Positions 9,860-18,632 of a stretch of 64,000 nt of DNA are shown one piece after another. Each line of letters begins with the position of its first letter. Within the stretch, counting starts at the first letter, position 1. The stretch spans positions 1 to 64,000 of the forward strand of contig CAZJFG010000001.1 of the NCBI GenBank assembly GCA_964545385.1, read 5' to 3'. The DNA is from GCA-002780795 sp964545385 (GTDB lineage: Bacteria > Patescibacteriota > Microgenomatia > UBA1406 > GWC2-37-13). The translations under genes and the position numbers were made by a program. The notes below the pieces were generated by a model. It was not told the DNA's origin. It searched no databases and was given only the letters and a program-made list of their open reading frames with translations.

Positions 9860-10951
9860 CTATTCCAAAAAATCTTTGAGTTTACGAGCCCGAGTCGGAT
9901 GTTTGAGTTTGCGGATAGCTTTCGCTTCAATCTGTCTTATTCTTTCCCGTGTTACCCGAAACTCACGACCTACCTCCTCAAGTGTTTTTGGTTTACCGTT
10001 GTCGAGTCCGAATCTCATGATTAATACTTTTCTTTCCCGGGAAGAAAGAGTGTCCAAAACTTTATTCATCGCATCTTTTAAAAGTTCGCGGGAAACTTTG
10101 TCATAAAGGCTTGGCTGATTGGTATCTGAAACAAACTGTTCAAGTGTAGCCTCTTTATCGTCGCCAACCGGTGTCGACAAAGATTTTGGCTGCTGTGAAA
10201 TCTTAATCAAGTTTTCTACATCGGCAACAGACATCTGCATTTCTTTGGCTATTTCTTTGACCGACGGCTCCCGACCAAGTTTTTGATTCAATCTTCGCTG
10301 CGTTTTATAGTATCTGTTAATATGGTCGACCATATGGACCGGAATACGGATGGTACGTGACTGATCGGCAATTGCTCTGGTAATTGCCTGCCTTATCCAC
10401 CAGGTAGCATAGGTTGAAAACTTAAACCCACGTCGCCAATCATATTTTTCCACACCACGAATCAAACCTCTATTCCCCTCTTGGATAAGATCCAAAAACG
10501 ACAAACGGCGCCCAAGATATTTTTTGGCAATCGAAACAACAAGTCTCAGATTAGCTTTAATTATTTTATCTTTGGCCTTTTGATTTCCCTTTTCATATTC
10601 TTTAGAAAGTTTAATTTCTTCCTCAAAAGAAAGAAGGGGGGTTTTCCCGATTTCCTTAAGATACATTTTAATCGGATCTAAAGACTCGCCGTGTTTCAAA
10701 ACTACTAGTTGTTCAAGCTCTTTTTCAATTTCTTCGACCGATTTTTTTGCTTCATTTTCCTCACGTGTCGAAAGAGTCTCAAAGATATCGATGTTTTTGC
10801 GAAGTGCTTCATCAAAAAAAGAATCAATTTCTTCAAGGTGTTTTTCCGGCTCGGAATAAATTAAAAAAATATCGTCTTGAGCCAAGAATCCATCTTCTTC
10901 TCCTTGTTTGATAAGCTCTTTCAAAGTTTTAGGTAGTTTTTGTTTTGCCAT
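9860..10951 (-). CDS. rpoD: RNA polymerase primary sigma factor RpoD (sigma-70/SigA)
   Basis: A 363-residue group 1 sigma factor. Region 1.1-like acidic sequence lies at residues 1-75 and region 1.2 is DPIKMYLKEIGKTPLL. Region 2 includes the -10 recognition and melting segment KYDWRRGFKFSTYATWWIRQAI, and region 4 ends with the -35 helix-turn-helix VGREFRVTRERIRQIEAKA. There is no large non-conserved insert between 1.2 and 2, as in SigA of Gram-positives. It lies 9 nt after dnaG, keeping the widespread dnaG-rpoD pairing. The clear TTGACA/TATAAT-type promoters in this window match its specificity. Confidence 0.97.
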   Translation of the reverse strand: MAKQKLPKTLKELIKQGEEDGFLAQDDIFLIYSEPEKHLEEIDSFFDEALRKNIDIFETLSTREENEAKKSVEEIEKELEQLVVLKHGESLDPIKMYLKEIGKTPLLSFEEEIKLSKEYEKGNQKAKDKIIKANLRLVVSIAKKYLGRRLSFLDLIQEGNRGLIRGVEKYDWRRGFKFSTYATWWIRQAITRAIADQSRTIRIPVHMVDHINRYYKTQRRLNQKLGREPSVKEIAKEMQMSVADVENLIKISQQPKSLSTPVGDDKEATLEQFVSDTNQPSLYDKVSRELLKDAMNKVLDTLSSRERKVLIMRFGLDNGKPKTLEEVGREFRVTRERIRQIEAKAIRKLKHPTRARKLKDFLE

Positions 10952-10960
10952 AGGTAAATT

Positions 10961-12727
10961 TTATACTAGAGAAGTCATTTTCTCTACCTGATTTAACTTT
11001 TTATTTAACTCACGAACCTTGTTTTTTTTATCTTTATCTATTTCTTCATTCTGTCCTAAAATTTCTGAAATCTCTCTTTTTAAGCTGAACTTTTTTACCT
11101 CATAGGCAACCTTGTCAAGACTTTTTATTTCAACAAGAGGTTCATGAGAAGCATATAAGTATACTTCATCAAACACGGGTTGTACCTCCGGATTTAATTT
11201 TTTTGCAAAGCTCTGTAAAATAAATTTTTCCGGACTTTGCTTTTGATAGTTAAAAAACTCTTCCCAAATTTTTTTAAAAACAGGTAAAGAAAAATCGTTT
11301 TCATCAATGATTTTGTTCAAAGATGCGACAACCTTATAAGGATCTTCGTTTTGAAAAATAAAACTTAAAAGATATTTCTGCAAAACAAGCTCGCGATTTT
11401 TTTCTTTGTCATCTTTTGAATTGCGATAAAACTTTTTTTGTTTTTCTTTGTATTTAATTTTATGGATCAGATTGTTGATAACTGATTCGTTCACATCAAG
11501 AAGCTTGGCCAGTTTTTTAATGTAAAACGACTGTACAATCGGATTTTTAATCCGTTCAAGGTACAAAACCATCTCATCGCCTATTTTTTTCTTGCCAAAC
11601 GGATCGTTTAAAGAATATCTTTTTTTCAGCAGGTCAAGAAGAAAGTCGTAAAGAGGTATCGCTGACTTTAAAGCTGATTTGAATTTAACAAGATCTTTTC
11701 TCACCGCTTCATCCGGATCTTTAGCAAAATCTATTTTAATGACGTTTGCCTCAAGCTCAAGGTTTTCTATCTCGTCGACACTTCTTTTAATCGCTTCTTC
11801 ACCTGCTTCATCGGCGTCAAGCAATAGATTTATTCTGGTCGTATATCTTTTCAAAAGGATGAGTTGTTCATGGGTGACTGCGCTTCCTTTTATGGCGACA
11901 ATATTCTCAATCCCTTGCTTATAGGGTGAAATCATGTCGAATTCACCCTCAACCAATAGAACACTTCCCTCTTTTTTGATTGCCTCTCGGGCCAGATCAA
12001 TACCAAAAAGCGTTTCTCTTTTGTGGTAAACAAATGTTTCCGGTGAGTTTATATATTTTGCTTCTTTTTCCGTCCCATCAATTATCCGACCGGAGAAAGC
12101 AATCACTTCTCCACGAACATTTTTTATAGGAAACATCAGTCTTCCCCGAAAACGATCGTAGTAGTCACGGTTTCCCCGGATCGCCAAACCTGCATCAGAG
12201 ATATCAGACATAAGATAATTTTTCTTTTTTAAAAAACTGACCAATGAATTCCAAGACGAAGGAGCATAACCAAGTTGAAATTTTTTTATGATTTTTTCAT
12301 TAATCTCTCTTTTTTTTAAATAGTCAAGAGCTTTTTTACCAAATTTGGTTTTTTCCAGAATATATTGAAAATACTGAGTAGCCAAACTGTTAATTTCAAT
12401 AAATTTTTGTTTTTTTTTCCAGGCGTTGTCCTCAAAAGCCGTAGTTTTTAACTTTACCCCTGCTTTTTTTGCAAGCGTAGTCAGTGCCTCGTAAAAAGTG
12501 ATGTTCTCCCATTTCATTAAAAACTTGATGATATCACCACCTTCACCACAACTGCCAAAACAGTGCCAAATCTGGCGCTCCGGAGAAATGACAAACGAAG
12601 GTGTTTTTTCTTGGTGAAAAGGACAAAGAGCCTTAAAATTTCTGCCTGCTTTTTTTAATGTGAGATAAGATCCCAAAAACTCGACGATATCGATCCTTTT
12701 TTTAATTTCTTCAATCGGGTTATCCAT
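10961..12727 (-). CDS. dnaG: DNA primase DnaG
   Basis: A 588-residue primase that makes RNA primers at the replication fork. The N-terminal CHC2 zinc domain has C35, H38, C56 and C60. The second pair is spaced CxxxC (HCFGSCG) rather than the usual CxxC. The catalytic core carries the TOPRIM motifs VEGEFDMIS and LLLDADEAGEEA. The C-terminal helicase-binding part is divergent. It heads the dnaG-rpoD operon. A TAAAAT box lies 10 nt before the start codon, but no good -35 is visible. Confidence 0.96.
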   Translation of the reverse strand: MDNPIEEIKKRIDIVEFLGSYLTLKKAGRNFKALCPFHQEKTPSFVISPERQIWHCFGSCGEGGDIIKFLMKWENITFYEALTTLAKKAGVKLKTTAFEDNAWKKKQKFIEINSLATQYFQYILEKTKFGKKALDYLKKREINEKIIKKFQLGYAPSSWNSLVSFLKKKNYLMSDISDAGLAIRGNRDYYDRFRGRLMFPIKNVRGEVIAFSGRIIDGTEKEAKYINSPETFVYHKRETLFGIDLAREAIKKEGSVLLVEGEFDMISPYKQGIENIVAIKGSAVTHEQLILLKRYTTRINLLLDADEAGEEAIKRSVDEIENLELEANVIKIDFAKDPDEAVRKDLVKFKSALKSAIPLYDFLLDLLKKRYSLNDPFGKKKIGDEMVLYLERIKNPIVQSFYIKKLAKLLDVNESVINNLIHKIKYKEKQKKFYRNSKDDKEKNRELVLQKYLLSFIFQNEDPYKVVASLNKIIDENDFSLPVFKKIWEEFFNYQKQSPEKFILQSFAKKLNPEVQPVFDEVYLYASHEPLVEIKSLDKVAYEVKKFSLKREISEILGQNEEIDKDKKNKVRELNKKLNQVEKMTSLV

Positions 12728-12783
12728 TTTTAGGCTTATTTTATCACGCTTAAGATATTTTTTCTTGTGCTAAAATTTAATTA

Positions 12784-12812
12784 TTGTCTTTTATAAAAAA
12801 AGTTATTAAAAT
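12784..12812 (+). promoter_or_regulatory. Promoter of the LytR_C protein gene/prfB operon
   Basis: TTGTCT (12784-12789), a 17-bp spacer and TAAAAT (12807-12812) lie directly before the gene. The -10 ends only 6 nt before ATG at 12819, so transcription would begin at or within the start codon (leaderless). Confidence 0.6.
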
Positions 12813-12818
12813 AAATTA

Positions 12819-14264
12819 ATGCTTTATTTATTTCTTGGAAAAAACAAAATAAAACTGCTTGCTCTAAAAAAAAGTGTCATGGGACAGTATGAAACTTTTT
12901 TTTTCGACAAGGATTATCAAAGCAATCTTTTTGACAACGGTCAAATTACAACTGTCGATCTTGTGGCCTCGGCCGTCAAAGAAAGCCTCAGCAGCTCAAA
13001 AAATAATTTAAAAGAAAAAGATGTTTATCTTATTCTTCCTCAAAGCTTTTTCCGTTTTTTCAGAACCACAATTCCAACCGATATTGCCCCCTCCGCTCTA
13101 AGTTCTTTTGTGGCTGACAAAGCACGAGCCGAGTGGCAAACTAATCTTGAAAACTACCTCTATGATTTTTTGATTGAAAATGTCAATGGTCAATCTTCAG
13201 TCAGTTTTTTTGCTATTGAAAAAACTACCTGTCAAAAAATAAAGGAAGTTTTCGGTTTAATCGATTATAAAGTGATTGATATTTTACCAGAAACAGTTGC
13301 TTATTTTAAACTATTCGATAAAACCCTGCGCAAAGAAAAAAATGAAAAAATCCTCTATGCTACTTTGGAGAAAAAAAATATTTCCGGATATCTTTACGAC
13401 GGAGTTGGTCTTTTGACTCCAAAAAAATGGCATGTAGAGATCCTCCCGGAAAAAACAATCGAGGAAACGCTAAAAAAAGAGGTGGCCAATTTTGCCGAAC
13501 AAGGACAAAAACTGAGCCGATTGATTTTGTCCGGTGTCGATTCGGAAAAAATCCGCCAAGATACATTTACCAAAGCGGTTGGTGTATGGACCAATCCTTT
13601 AAAAAGAATTGCCGCCGGGTTTTATGAGGAACAGCTTAAGCTTTTTATCAACTCAACTACCCAAACTTTTTCAATTTTGCGTTTTGACGTCTGTTTCGGC
13701 GCTTTCCTTTTCAACCAAGAAAACAAGCATTTTTCTATTTATAAAAAAGCCGGCCGGATAAAAGGCCTACCAGGCCCAAAAATCGGTCTGCCGAAATTAA
13801 AACTACCTTTGAAAGAAATTTTTATTTTTCTTGTTTCATTTATATTATCTTTTGCCCTGTTTATTTTTATCAGCCGTTCAAACTTTGGCTCTTTTAAAAT
13901 ACCTTCTGTCGGCAAAATACCGACCCCCACTGTTAAACCAACGACAGTTCCCTCACCAACACCAATTCCAAGCTTTAAAAAAGAGGATTTGAAAATCAAG
14001 GTTTTGAACGGATCAGGAACAAAAGGAATGGCCACCGAGGTAAAAGACCTTTTGGCCGATAAAGGGTACGGTGAAATTCTGACAGGAAATGCAGACAACT
14101 TCGACTATACCAAAACCGAAATCCAGGTTAAAAAAGAGTATGAGAATGCTACAAACTGGTTAAAAACCGACTTGAAAGAAAACGTTTCAGCTCCTAAAAT
14201 ATCCACATTAGAGGAAGACCAGGCCGCCGATATCATCTTAATCATTGGTCAAGACTTTAAATAA
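12819..14264 (+). CDS. Membrane protein with C-terminal LytR_C domain
   Basis: 481 residues. The first ~320 are soluble and begin LFLGKNKIKLLALKKS, reminiscent of the actin-like fold of PilM/FtsA proteins (weak similarity by eye). A basic Pro/Gly-rich linker leads to one transmembrane helix (about 336-357), then a Pro/Thr linker (PTPTVKPTTVPSPTPIP). The C-terminus KIKVLNGSGTKGMATEVKDLL...YTKTEIQVK matches the LytR_C domain found in cell-envelope proteins. It probably links a cytoplasmic partner to the wall. Its promoter also serves prfB, 3 nt downstream. Confidence 0.7.
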   Translation: MLYLFLGKNKIKLLALKKSVMGQYETFFFDKDYQSNLFDNGQITTVDLVASAVKESLSSSKNNLKEKDVYLILPQSFFRFFRTTIPTDIAPSALSSFVADKARAEWQTNLENYLYDFLIENVNGQSSVSFFAIEKTTCQKIKEVFGLIDYKVIDILPETVAYFKLFDKTLRKEKNEKILYATLEKKNISGYLYDGVGLLTPKKWHVEILPEKTIEETLKKEVANFAEQGQKLSRLILSGVDSEKIRQDTFTKAVGVWTNPLKRIAAGFYEEQLKLFINSTTQTFSILRFDVCFGAFLFNQENKHFSIYKKAGRIKGLPGPKIGLPKLKLPLKEIFIFLVSFILSFALFIFISRSNFGSFKIPSVGKIPTPTVKPTTVPSPTPIPSFKKEDLKIKVLNGSGTKGMATEVKDLLADKGYGEILTGNADNFDYTKTEIQVKKEYENATNWLKTDLKENVSAPKISTLEEDQAADIILIIGQDFK

Positions 14265-14267
14265 ATT

Positions 14268-15278
14268 GTGAAACCAGATGCTCAAAAACTCAAAAATCAG
14301 TTTATCAAAATATCTCAAAAAGTAAACTTACCAAGCTTGAAAAAAGAGGTTGCTTCTTTGGAAAAACGAACCTATGAAACCAGTTTTTGGCAGGACTCAA
14401 AAAACGCAGCAGAGGTGATGAAAAAAATTACGGGTTTAAAAGAAGAAATAGATGAAATTGAAATGATTTCCCTGCTTCTTGATTCTGGCGAACTAAAAGA
14501 AGCTCAAAAACTAATAGATAAATACGAAATTGTTCTTTTTCTCTCCGGCCCCTACGACAAGGATGGAGCGATTTTTTCGATTCATGCCGGACAGGGCGGA
14601 ACCGAAGCTATGGACTGGGCTGGTATGCTTTTGCGGATGTATTCCCGCTACTTTGAAAGAAAAAGTTGGCGTTATGAAGAGGCTGACAGGGTACCTGGTG
14701 AGGAAGCCGGAATAAAAAGTGTTATCCTCAGCGTTTATGGCCAATATGCCTATGGTTACCTGAAAGCCGAAGCCGGCGTCCACCGCCTGGTCCGCCAGTC
14801 ACCTTTTAATGCCGACAAACTCCGTCAAACATCTTTTGCATTAGTTGAAGTTTTGCCAATTATCAAAGATAAAGAAATTGATATTAAAGAAGAAGATTTG
14901 GAGTGGCATTTTTTCCGCTCAGGTGGCCACGGAGGCCAAAACGTCAATAAAGTAGCAACTGCGGTCCGGCTAATCCACAAACCAACCGGGCTCATCGTCA
15001 CCTGCCAACAGGAAAGGCAGCAAGGTCAAAATCGGGAAAACGCCATGAAAATTCTTCGTGGAAAACTCTGGCAGATAGAAGAAGAAAAGAAAAACAAGGA
15101 AATAAGCGGCTTTAAAAAAGACAAAATGGCCTCTTGGGGTATGCAAATCCGCTCATATGTCCTTCATCCATATAAAATAATTAAAGATTTAAGAACCCGT
15201 TATGAAGAATCAAACATCGAACAGGTACTTGATGGCGATCTTGATCCTTTTATCGAAGCTTTCTTAAAAAAATCCTAA
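14268..15278 (+). CDS. prfB: Peptide chain release factor 2
   Basis: 336-residue class I release factor that recognises UAA and UGA. Domain 1 is followed by HAGQGGTEAMDWAGMLLRMY. The codon-recognition loop region is VHRLVRQSPFNADKLRQTSF (SPF motif in RF2 position), and the peptidyl-hydrolysis motif is GGQ in SGGHGGQNVNK. GTG start, 3 nt after the preceding gene. The frame is continuous, without the CUUUGA programmed frameshift common in other bacterial prfB genes. Its presence shows that UGA is a stop codon here, unlike in Gracilibacteria/Absconditabacteria. Confidence 0.95.
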   Translation: MKPDAQKLKNQFIKISQKVNLPSLKKEVASLEKRTYETSFWQDSKNAAEVMKKITGLKEEIDEIEMISLLLDSGELKEAQKLIDKYEIVLFLSGPYDKDGAIFSIHAGQGGTEAMDWAGMLLRMYSRYFERKSWRYEEADRVPGEEAGIKSVILSVYGQYAYGYLKAEAGVHRLVRQSPFNADKLRQTSFALVEVLPIIKDKEIDIKEEDLEWHFFRSGGHGGQNVNKVATAVRLIHKPTGLIVTCQQERQQGQNRENAMKILRGKLWQIEEEKKNKEISGFKKDKMASWGMQIRSYVLHPYKIIKDLRTRYEESNIEQVLDGDLDPFIEAFLKKS

Positions 15279-15315
15279 ACAATATTAAAATACATTAGAA
15301 TTTAGTAAACTTAGT

Positions 15316-15344
15316 TTGAATTTTTAATTAATAATTGCTATCCT
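15316..15344 (+). promoter_or_regulatory. Promoter of the ftsEX operon
   Basis: TTGAAT (15316-15321), a 17-bp spacer and TATCCT (15339-15344), ending 9 nt before ATG at 15354. This predicts a leader of 0-3 nt for the small membrane protein gene that opens the ftsE-ftsX-peptidase operon. Confidence 0.6.
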
Positions 15345-15353
15345 AGTTTTTAT

Positions 15354-15803
15354 ATGGAAAATCAAACACAGATCCCAAACGTTATAAAAAACATTAATGG
15401 CGAAAAAGTCCAAAAAACCTGGTCTTTGCCCGGCCTTTTGCTTTTTGTCGCCGTTGCCATTATTCTTGGAGCAGGCGTTGGTTTTGCCATAAGCAAAATC
15501 TCAGGCACCAAGCAAACAACAAGCCCAGTAACAGGCTCTATTGCAAGTGGTACCAAGGTCGGTGTCACAGATAAAAAAACTTTTAAAGATAAAGCTGAAG
15601 GAATCTTGCGGGAAGGTGGGATTGACGGCGAAGGTAACTTCCATCTGGAAAGAATCGGCGGAGAATCACAAAATGTCTATCTTACCTCAACCACGGTCGA
15701 TCTTTCCCAGTTTATCGGTAAAAAAGTTCGCGTCTGGGGCGAAACTTTTAGTGGCCAAAAAGCCGGTTGGCTCATGGACGTTGGACTGGTCGAAGTCCTG
15801 TAA
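15354..15803 (+). CDS. Small single-pass membrane protein upstream of ftsE
   Basis: 149 residues: a short cytoplasmic N-terminus, one transmembrane helix (about residues 24-46, rich in Ala/Gly/Val), a Thr/Ser linker and a compact extracytoplasmic domain of ~75 residues (YLTSTTVDLSQFIGKKVRVWGETF) resembling an OB-fold. No named family is recognised. It begins the transcription unit with ftsE 6 nt downstream, so a role at the division site or in wall hydrolase control is plausible but unproven. Confidence 0.7.
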   Translation: MENQTQIPNVIKNINGEKVQKTWSLPGLLLFVAVAIILGAGVGFAISKISGTKQTTSPVTGSIASGTKVGVTDKKTFKDKAEGILREGGIDGEGNFHLERIGGESQNVYLTSTTVDLSQFIGKKVRVWGETFSGQKAGWLMDVGLVEVL

Positions 15804-15809
15804 AAAATT

Positions 15810-16487
15810 ATGATTGTTTTTGACAAGGTTACCAAACAGTTCCCTTTAGGCAATATTGGTTTAGATGAAGTTTCTTTTGAAATAAAAGAAAACGAGTTTG
15901 TTTTTTTGGTCGGACCATCCGGAGCTGGAAAAACTACTCTTATTAATCTGATTATCCGCAACAGCCTGCCTACATCCGGTGTTGTAACAATCGATAATTT
16001 AGATGTCGGTAACCCTAAATTTACTAAAACAATCGACCTTAGACGCAAAATCGGTATCATTTTTCAAGATTTCAAGATTTTGCCCGATAAAAATATTTTT
16101 GAGAATATTGCCCTGGGTCTAAAAGTAGTCAATACCCCCACACATAAAATAAAAGAACAGGTCAGAAAACTTCTGACATTTGTAAACCTTTCCGAGAAAG
16201 AAAATGTCTTTCCTTCCCAACTATCGGCCGGTGAACTCCAACGAGTAGCTATTGCTCGGGCCCTAATCGGTGATCGAAAAATAATTTTAGCCGACGAGCC
16301 GACCGGAAATCTTGACCCTAAAACCAGTTGGGAAATTATGAAAATTTTCAAAAAAATTGAAGGTAAAAAAACAATTATTTTTGCTACTCATAATATAGAC
16401 ATTGTCAACAGTCTCCAAAAAAGGGTTTTGGTCATGGAAAAAGGCAAACTGACCAGAGATCAGAAAAAAGGAGGATACAATCTATGA
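15810..16487 (+). CDS. ftsE: Cell division ATP-binding protein FtsE
   Basis: A 225-residue ABC ATPase with Walker A GPSGAGKTT, signature LSAGELQR, Walker B IILADEPTGNLD and the H-loop FATHN. FtsE pairs with FtsX at the cytoplasmic membrane to switch on peptidoglycan hydrolases during division rather than to transport a substrate. It overlaps ftsX by 4 nt, and the secreted coiled-coil peptidase that follows is the likely hydrolase under control. Confidence 0.93.
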   Translation: MIVFDKVTKQFPLGNIGLDEVSFEIKENEFVFLVGPSGAGKTTLINLIIRNSLPTSGVVTIDNLDVGNPKFTKTIDLRRKIGIIFQDFKILPDKNIFENIALGLKVVNTPTHKIKEQVRKLLTFVNLSEKENVFPSQLSAGELQRVAIARALIGDRKIILADEPTGNLDPKTSWEIMKIFKKIEGKKTIIFATHNIDIVNSLQKRVLVMEKGKLTRDQKKGGYNL

Positions 16488-17377
16488 ATGAAATATTAAA
16501 ATCAGTAAAAAGAACTCCCTACCAGTCGCTGGCAATTTTTTTAATCTTGTTTTTTACGCTTTTTCTTTCAACGATTATATTTGTCTCATTCACCTTTCTT
16601 TACAGTTTCTTAAATTATGTCGAAACAAGACCTCAGGTAACTGTCTACTTCCAGACGAAAGCATCAACCGATCAAATTTATAAACTTCGGGATGAACTCA
16701 ACAACTCGGGTAAAGTTCTTTCCATAAAATATATTTCAAAAGACGAGGCTTATAAAATTTACAAAGAGTTGAACAAAGACAATCCTTTGCTTTTGGAGAT
16801 GGTAACGGCCGATATTTTGCCGGCTTCTTTGGAAATCTATGCCAAAAAACCAATGTATTTGCCGGAGATTGCCGAGTACTTGAAAAAACAAGCTGGAGTT
16901 GATGAAGTGATTTTCCAAAAAGATATTGTCAATCAACTTGTATCCATTACCAATATTTTAAGAATTGGTGCGATTGTTTTTTTTGGATTTTTAATCTTTA
17001 TGACCATTGTTGTCTTAATTGTCATTACCTCATTTAAAGTAGCCCTAAAAAAAGAAGAAATTCAACTTTTGCAACTTTTGGGTGCGACCAACGACTATAT
17101 CAGATCTCCATTTTTAAAAGAAGCATCGTTTTTTGGAACAACAGCTTCTGTTATTTCTTTTGTTATTATTGCCTTGATAATCGTTTATTTGAATCCTTTC
17201 CTAATTTCTTATTTGCGTGGAATACCGACTCTTTCACTCAATCTTTATTTTACTCAACTTGTCGTTTGGCCGGTAAATCTTACTTTCATGTTGACCACCC
17301 TCGTCATTTCTCTTGTTTTTGGAATCACTATCTCCACAAGCGCTAGCTATTTGGCAATCAATAAATATCTAAAATAA
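16484..17377 (+). CDS. ftsX: Cell division protein FtsX
   Basis: A 297-residue four-helix permease-like protein. TM1 lies at about residues 17-45, followed by a large extracytoplasmic domain of ~110 residues (PQVTVYFQTKASTDQIYKLRDEL...) and three more helices. FtsX carries the FtsE signal across the membrane to an external hydrolase activator. A GGAGG Shine-Dalgarno lies about 10 nt before the start, inside ftsE. It is 3 nt from the next gene, a PcsB-like partner. Confidence 0.92.
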   Translation: MNEILKSVKRTPYQSLAIFLILFFTLFLSTIIFVSFTFLYSFLNYVETRPQVTVYFQTKASTDQIYKLRDELNNSGKVLSIKYISKDEAYKIYKELNKDNPLLLEMVTADILPASLEIYAKKPMYLPEIAEYLKKQAGVDEVIFQKDIVNQLVSITNILRIGAIVFFGFLIFMTIVVLIVITSFKVALKKEEIQLLQLLGATNDYIRSPFLKEASFFGTTASVISFVIIALIIVYLNPFLISYLRGIPTLSLNLYFTQLVVWPVNLTFMLTTLVISLVFGITISTSASYLAINKYLK

Positions 17378-17380
17378 AAT

Positions 17381-18577
17381 ATGAAGAAGGTTTTTTTGAT
17401 CGCGCTGTTTTTTATGATCTTTATCTGTATGCCAAAGTCCTACGCAGCAGTCTGTGATGGTGACAAAGATTACTGCAATAGCAAAAGTGGTCAAGAAAAA
17501 GTTAACTGTTGGGCTGAAAAAGTCGCGGCCTGCAATAACGCGGGAACTACTCTTTCAAGTGAAATTAATCGTTTGGATACCCAAATCTATCTTACACAAG
17601 CAAGGATTGCCGAAACCGAGGCAAAAATTGTCCAGACTGAAAAAGAAATTGGAACGCTAGGTTCACGCATTGAAGGGCTTGACACATCTTTAAATTATCT
17701 TAGTAAATTACTGCTTGAAAAAGTTGTACAAGGCTACAAACAAAGGTCCACATCTTTGCTTGATTATCTTTTTGATGCCGGATCGGAAACTGATTTTTTA
17801 TCAAAAGTTAAGTATTTAAAAACAACCCAAAACAACAACCAAAAAATTATTATTCAAGTGCAACAGGCAAAGCTTAATTTTGAGGAGCAAAAAACTTTGC
17901 GAGAGCAAAAAAAAAACGAACTGGATGAACTCAATGTCACACTTGAGCAGCAAAAAGGAGAACTAACAAGCCAACAAAATGCAAAAAAAATACTGCTTGC
18001 CGAAACAAGAAATAGCGAAGCTGTTTATCAGGGATTTCTGGAAAAAGCCAGGGCTGAACTTGCCGGATTTAGCGCATTTGCAAGCGCTGCAGGAGGAGGT
18101 CTAACTTCTTTTGGAACAGGAAGTAACGGCTGGTACTATACTCAACGTGATCCGGCCTGGGGTGAGATGACTCTCCCTGGCTCTTCATATAATCTGGCAA
18201 CAGCCGGCTGTGCCGTCACTTCAGTTGCCATGGTTTGTAAAAGTTACGGTGAGGGAACAACTCCGGCAACCATTGCTGGCGACTCTTCAAGATTTATCTA
18301 CGGTGATCTATGGAACTGGGCTTTCAGCTGTAGTGGTAAATCAACAAGTTGGATTGGCACTTCACGAAACGATGTAAAATCATATACTCAAAGTGGAACA
18401 CCTGTTATTTTGCGACTTTATGCAGCCAGTGTTTCCGGACTTCATTTTATCGTTGCTTATGGTTGGGACGACGGTCGACAAGATTTTAAAATTCACGATC
18501 CATACTACGGACCGGATAAATATTTCTCCGACCAATATAGCTGGGATCAGGTGACAACTGCTATTGTGATCCACTAA
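17381..18577 (+). CDS. Secreted coiled-coil protein with C39-like cysteine peptidase domain (PcsB-like)
   Basis: 398 residues. A signal peptide (1-23) precedes a small Cys-rich segment (C25, C32, C43, C51). A long coiled coil (about 55-225) resembles the PcsB/EnvC regulators that bind FtsX. The C-terminal domain (about 245-398) has the papain-like C39 layout: Cys277 in TAGCAVTSVAM, His355 in GLHFIVAYG and Asp373 in IHDPY. PcsB normally ends in a CHAP domain, so a C39-like domain in that place is unusual. It lies directly downstream of ftsEX and probably cleaves peptidoglycan cross-bridges at the septum. Confidence 0.8.
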   Translation: MKKVFLIALFFMIFICMPKSYAAVCDGDKDYCNSKSGQEKVNCWAEKVAACNNAGTTLSSEINRLDTQIYLTQARIAETEAKIVQTEKEIGTLGSRIEGLDTSLNYLSKLLLEKVVQGYKQRSTSLLDYLFDAGSETDFLSKVKYLKTTQNNNQKIIIQVQQAKLNFEEQKTLREQKKNELDELNVTLEQQKGELTSQQNAKKILLAETRNSEAVYQGFLEKARAELAGFSAFASAAGGGLTSFGTGSNGWYYTQRDPAWGEMTLPGSSYNLATAGCAVTSVAMVCKSYGEGTTPATIAGDSSRFIYGDLWNWAFSCSGKSTSWIGTSRNDVKSYTQSGTPVILRLYAASVSGLHFIVAYGWDDGRQDFKIHDPYYGPDKYFSDQYSWDQVTTAIVIH

Positions 18578-18596
18578 CTTTGTAGCGTATAGACCG

Positions 18597-18625
18597 TTGA
18601 CAAAATAAAGGTTTTTATTTACTTT
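18597..18625 (+). promoter_or_regulatory. Promoter of the lamin-tail protein gene
   Basis: TTGACA (18597-18602), a 17-bp spacer and TACTTT (18620-18625) lie 7 nt before ATG at 18633. The -35 is perfect and the -10 weak. The spacing to ATG implies a leaderless mRNA. Confidence 0.6.
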
Positions 18626-18632
18626 TTCTTTA

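Noticed and set aside
14268..14360. Programmed frameshift in prfB
   Set aside because: The coding frame is continuous from GTG and no CTTTGA slip site with an internal stop is present.
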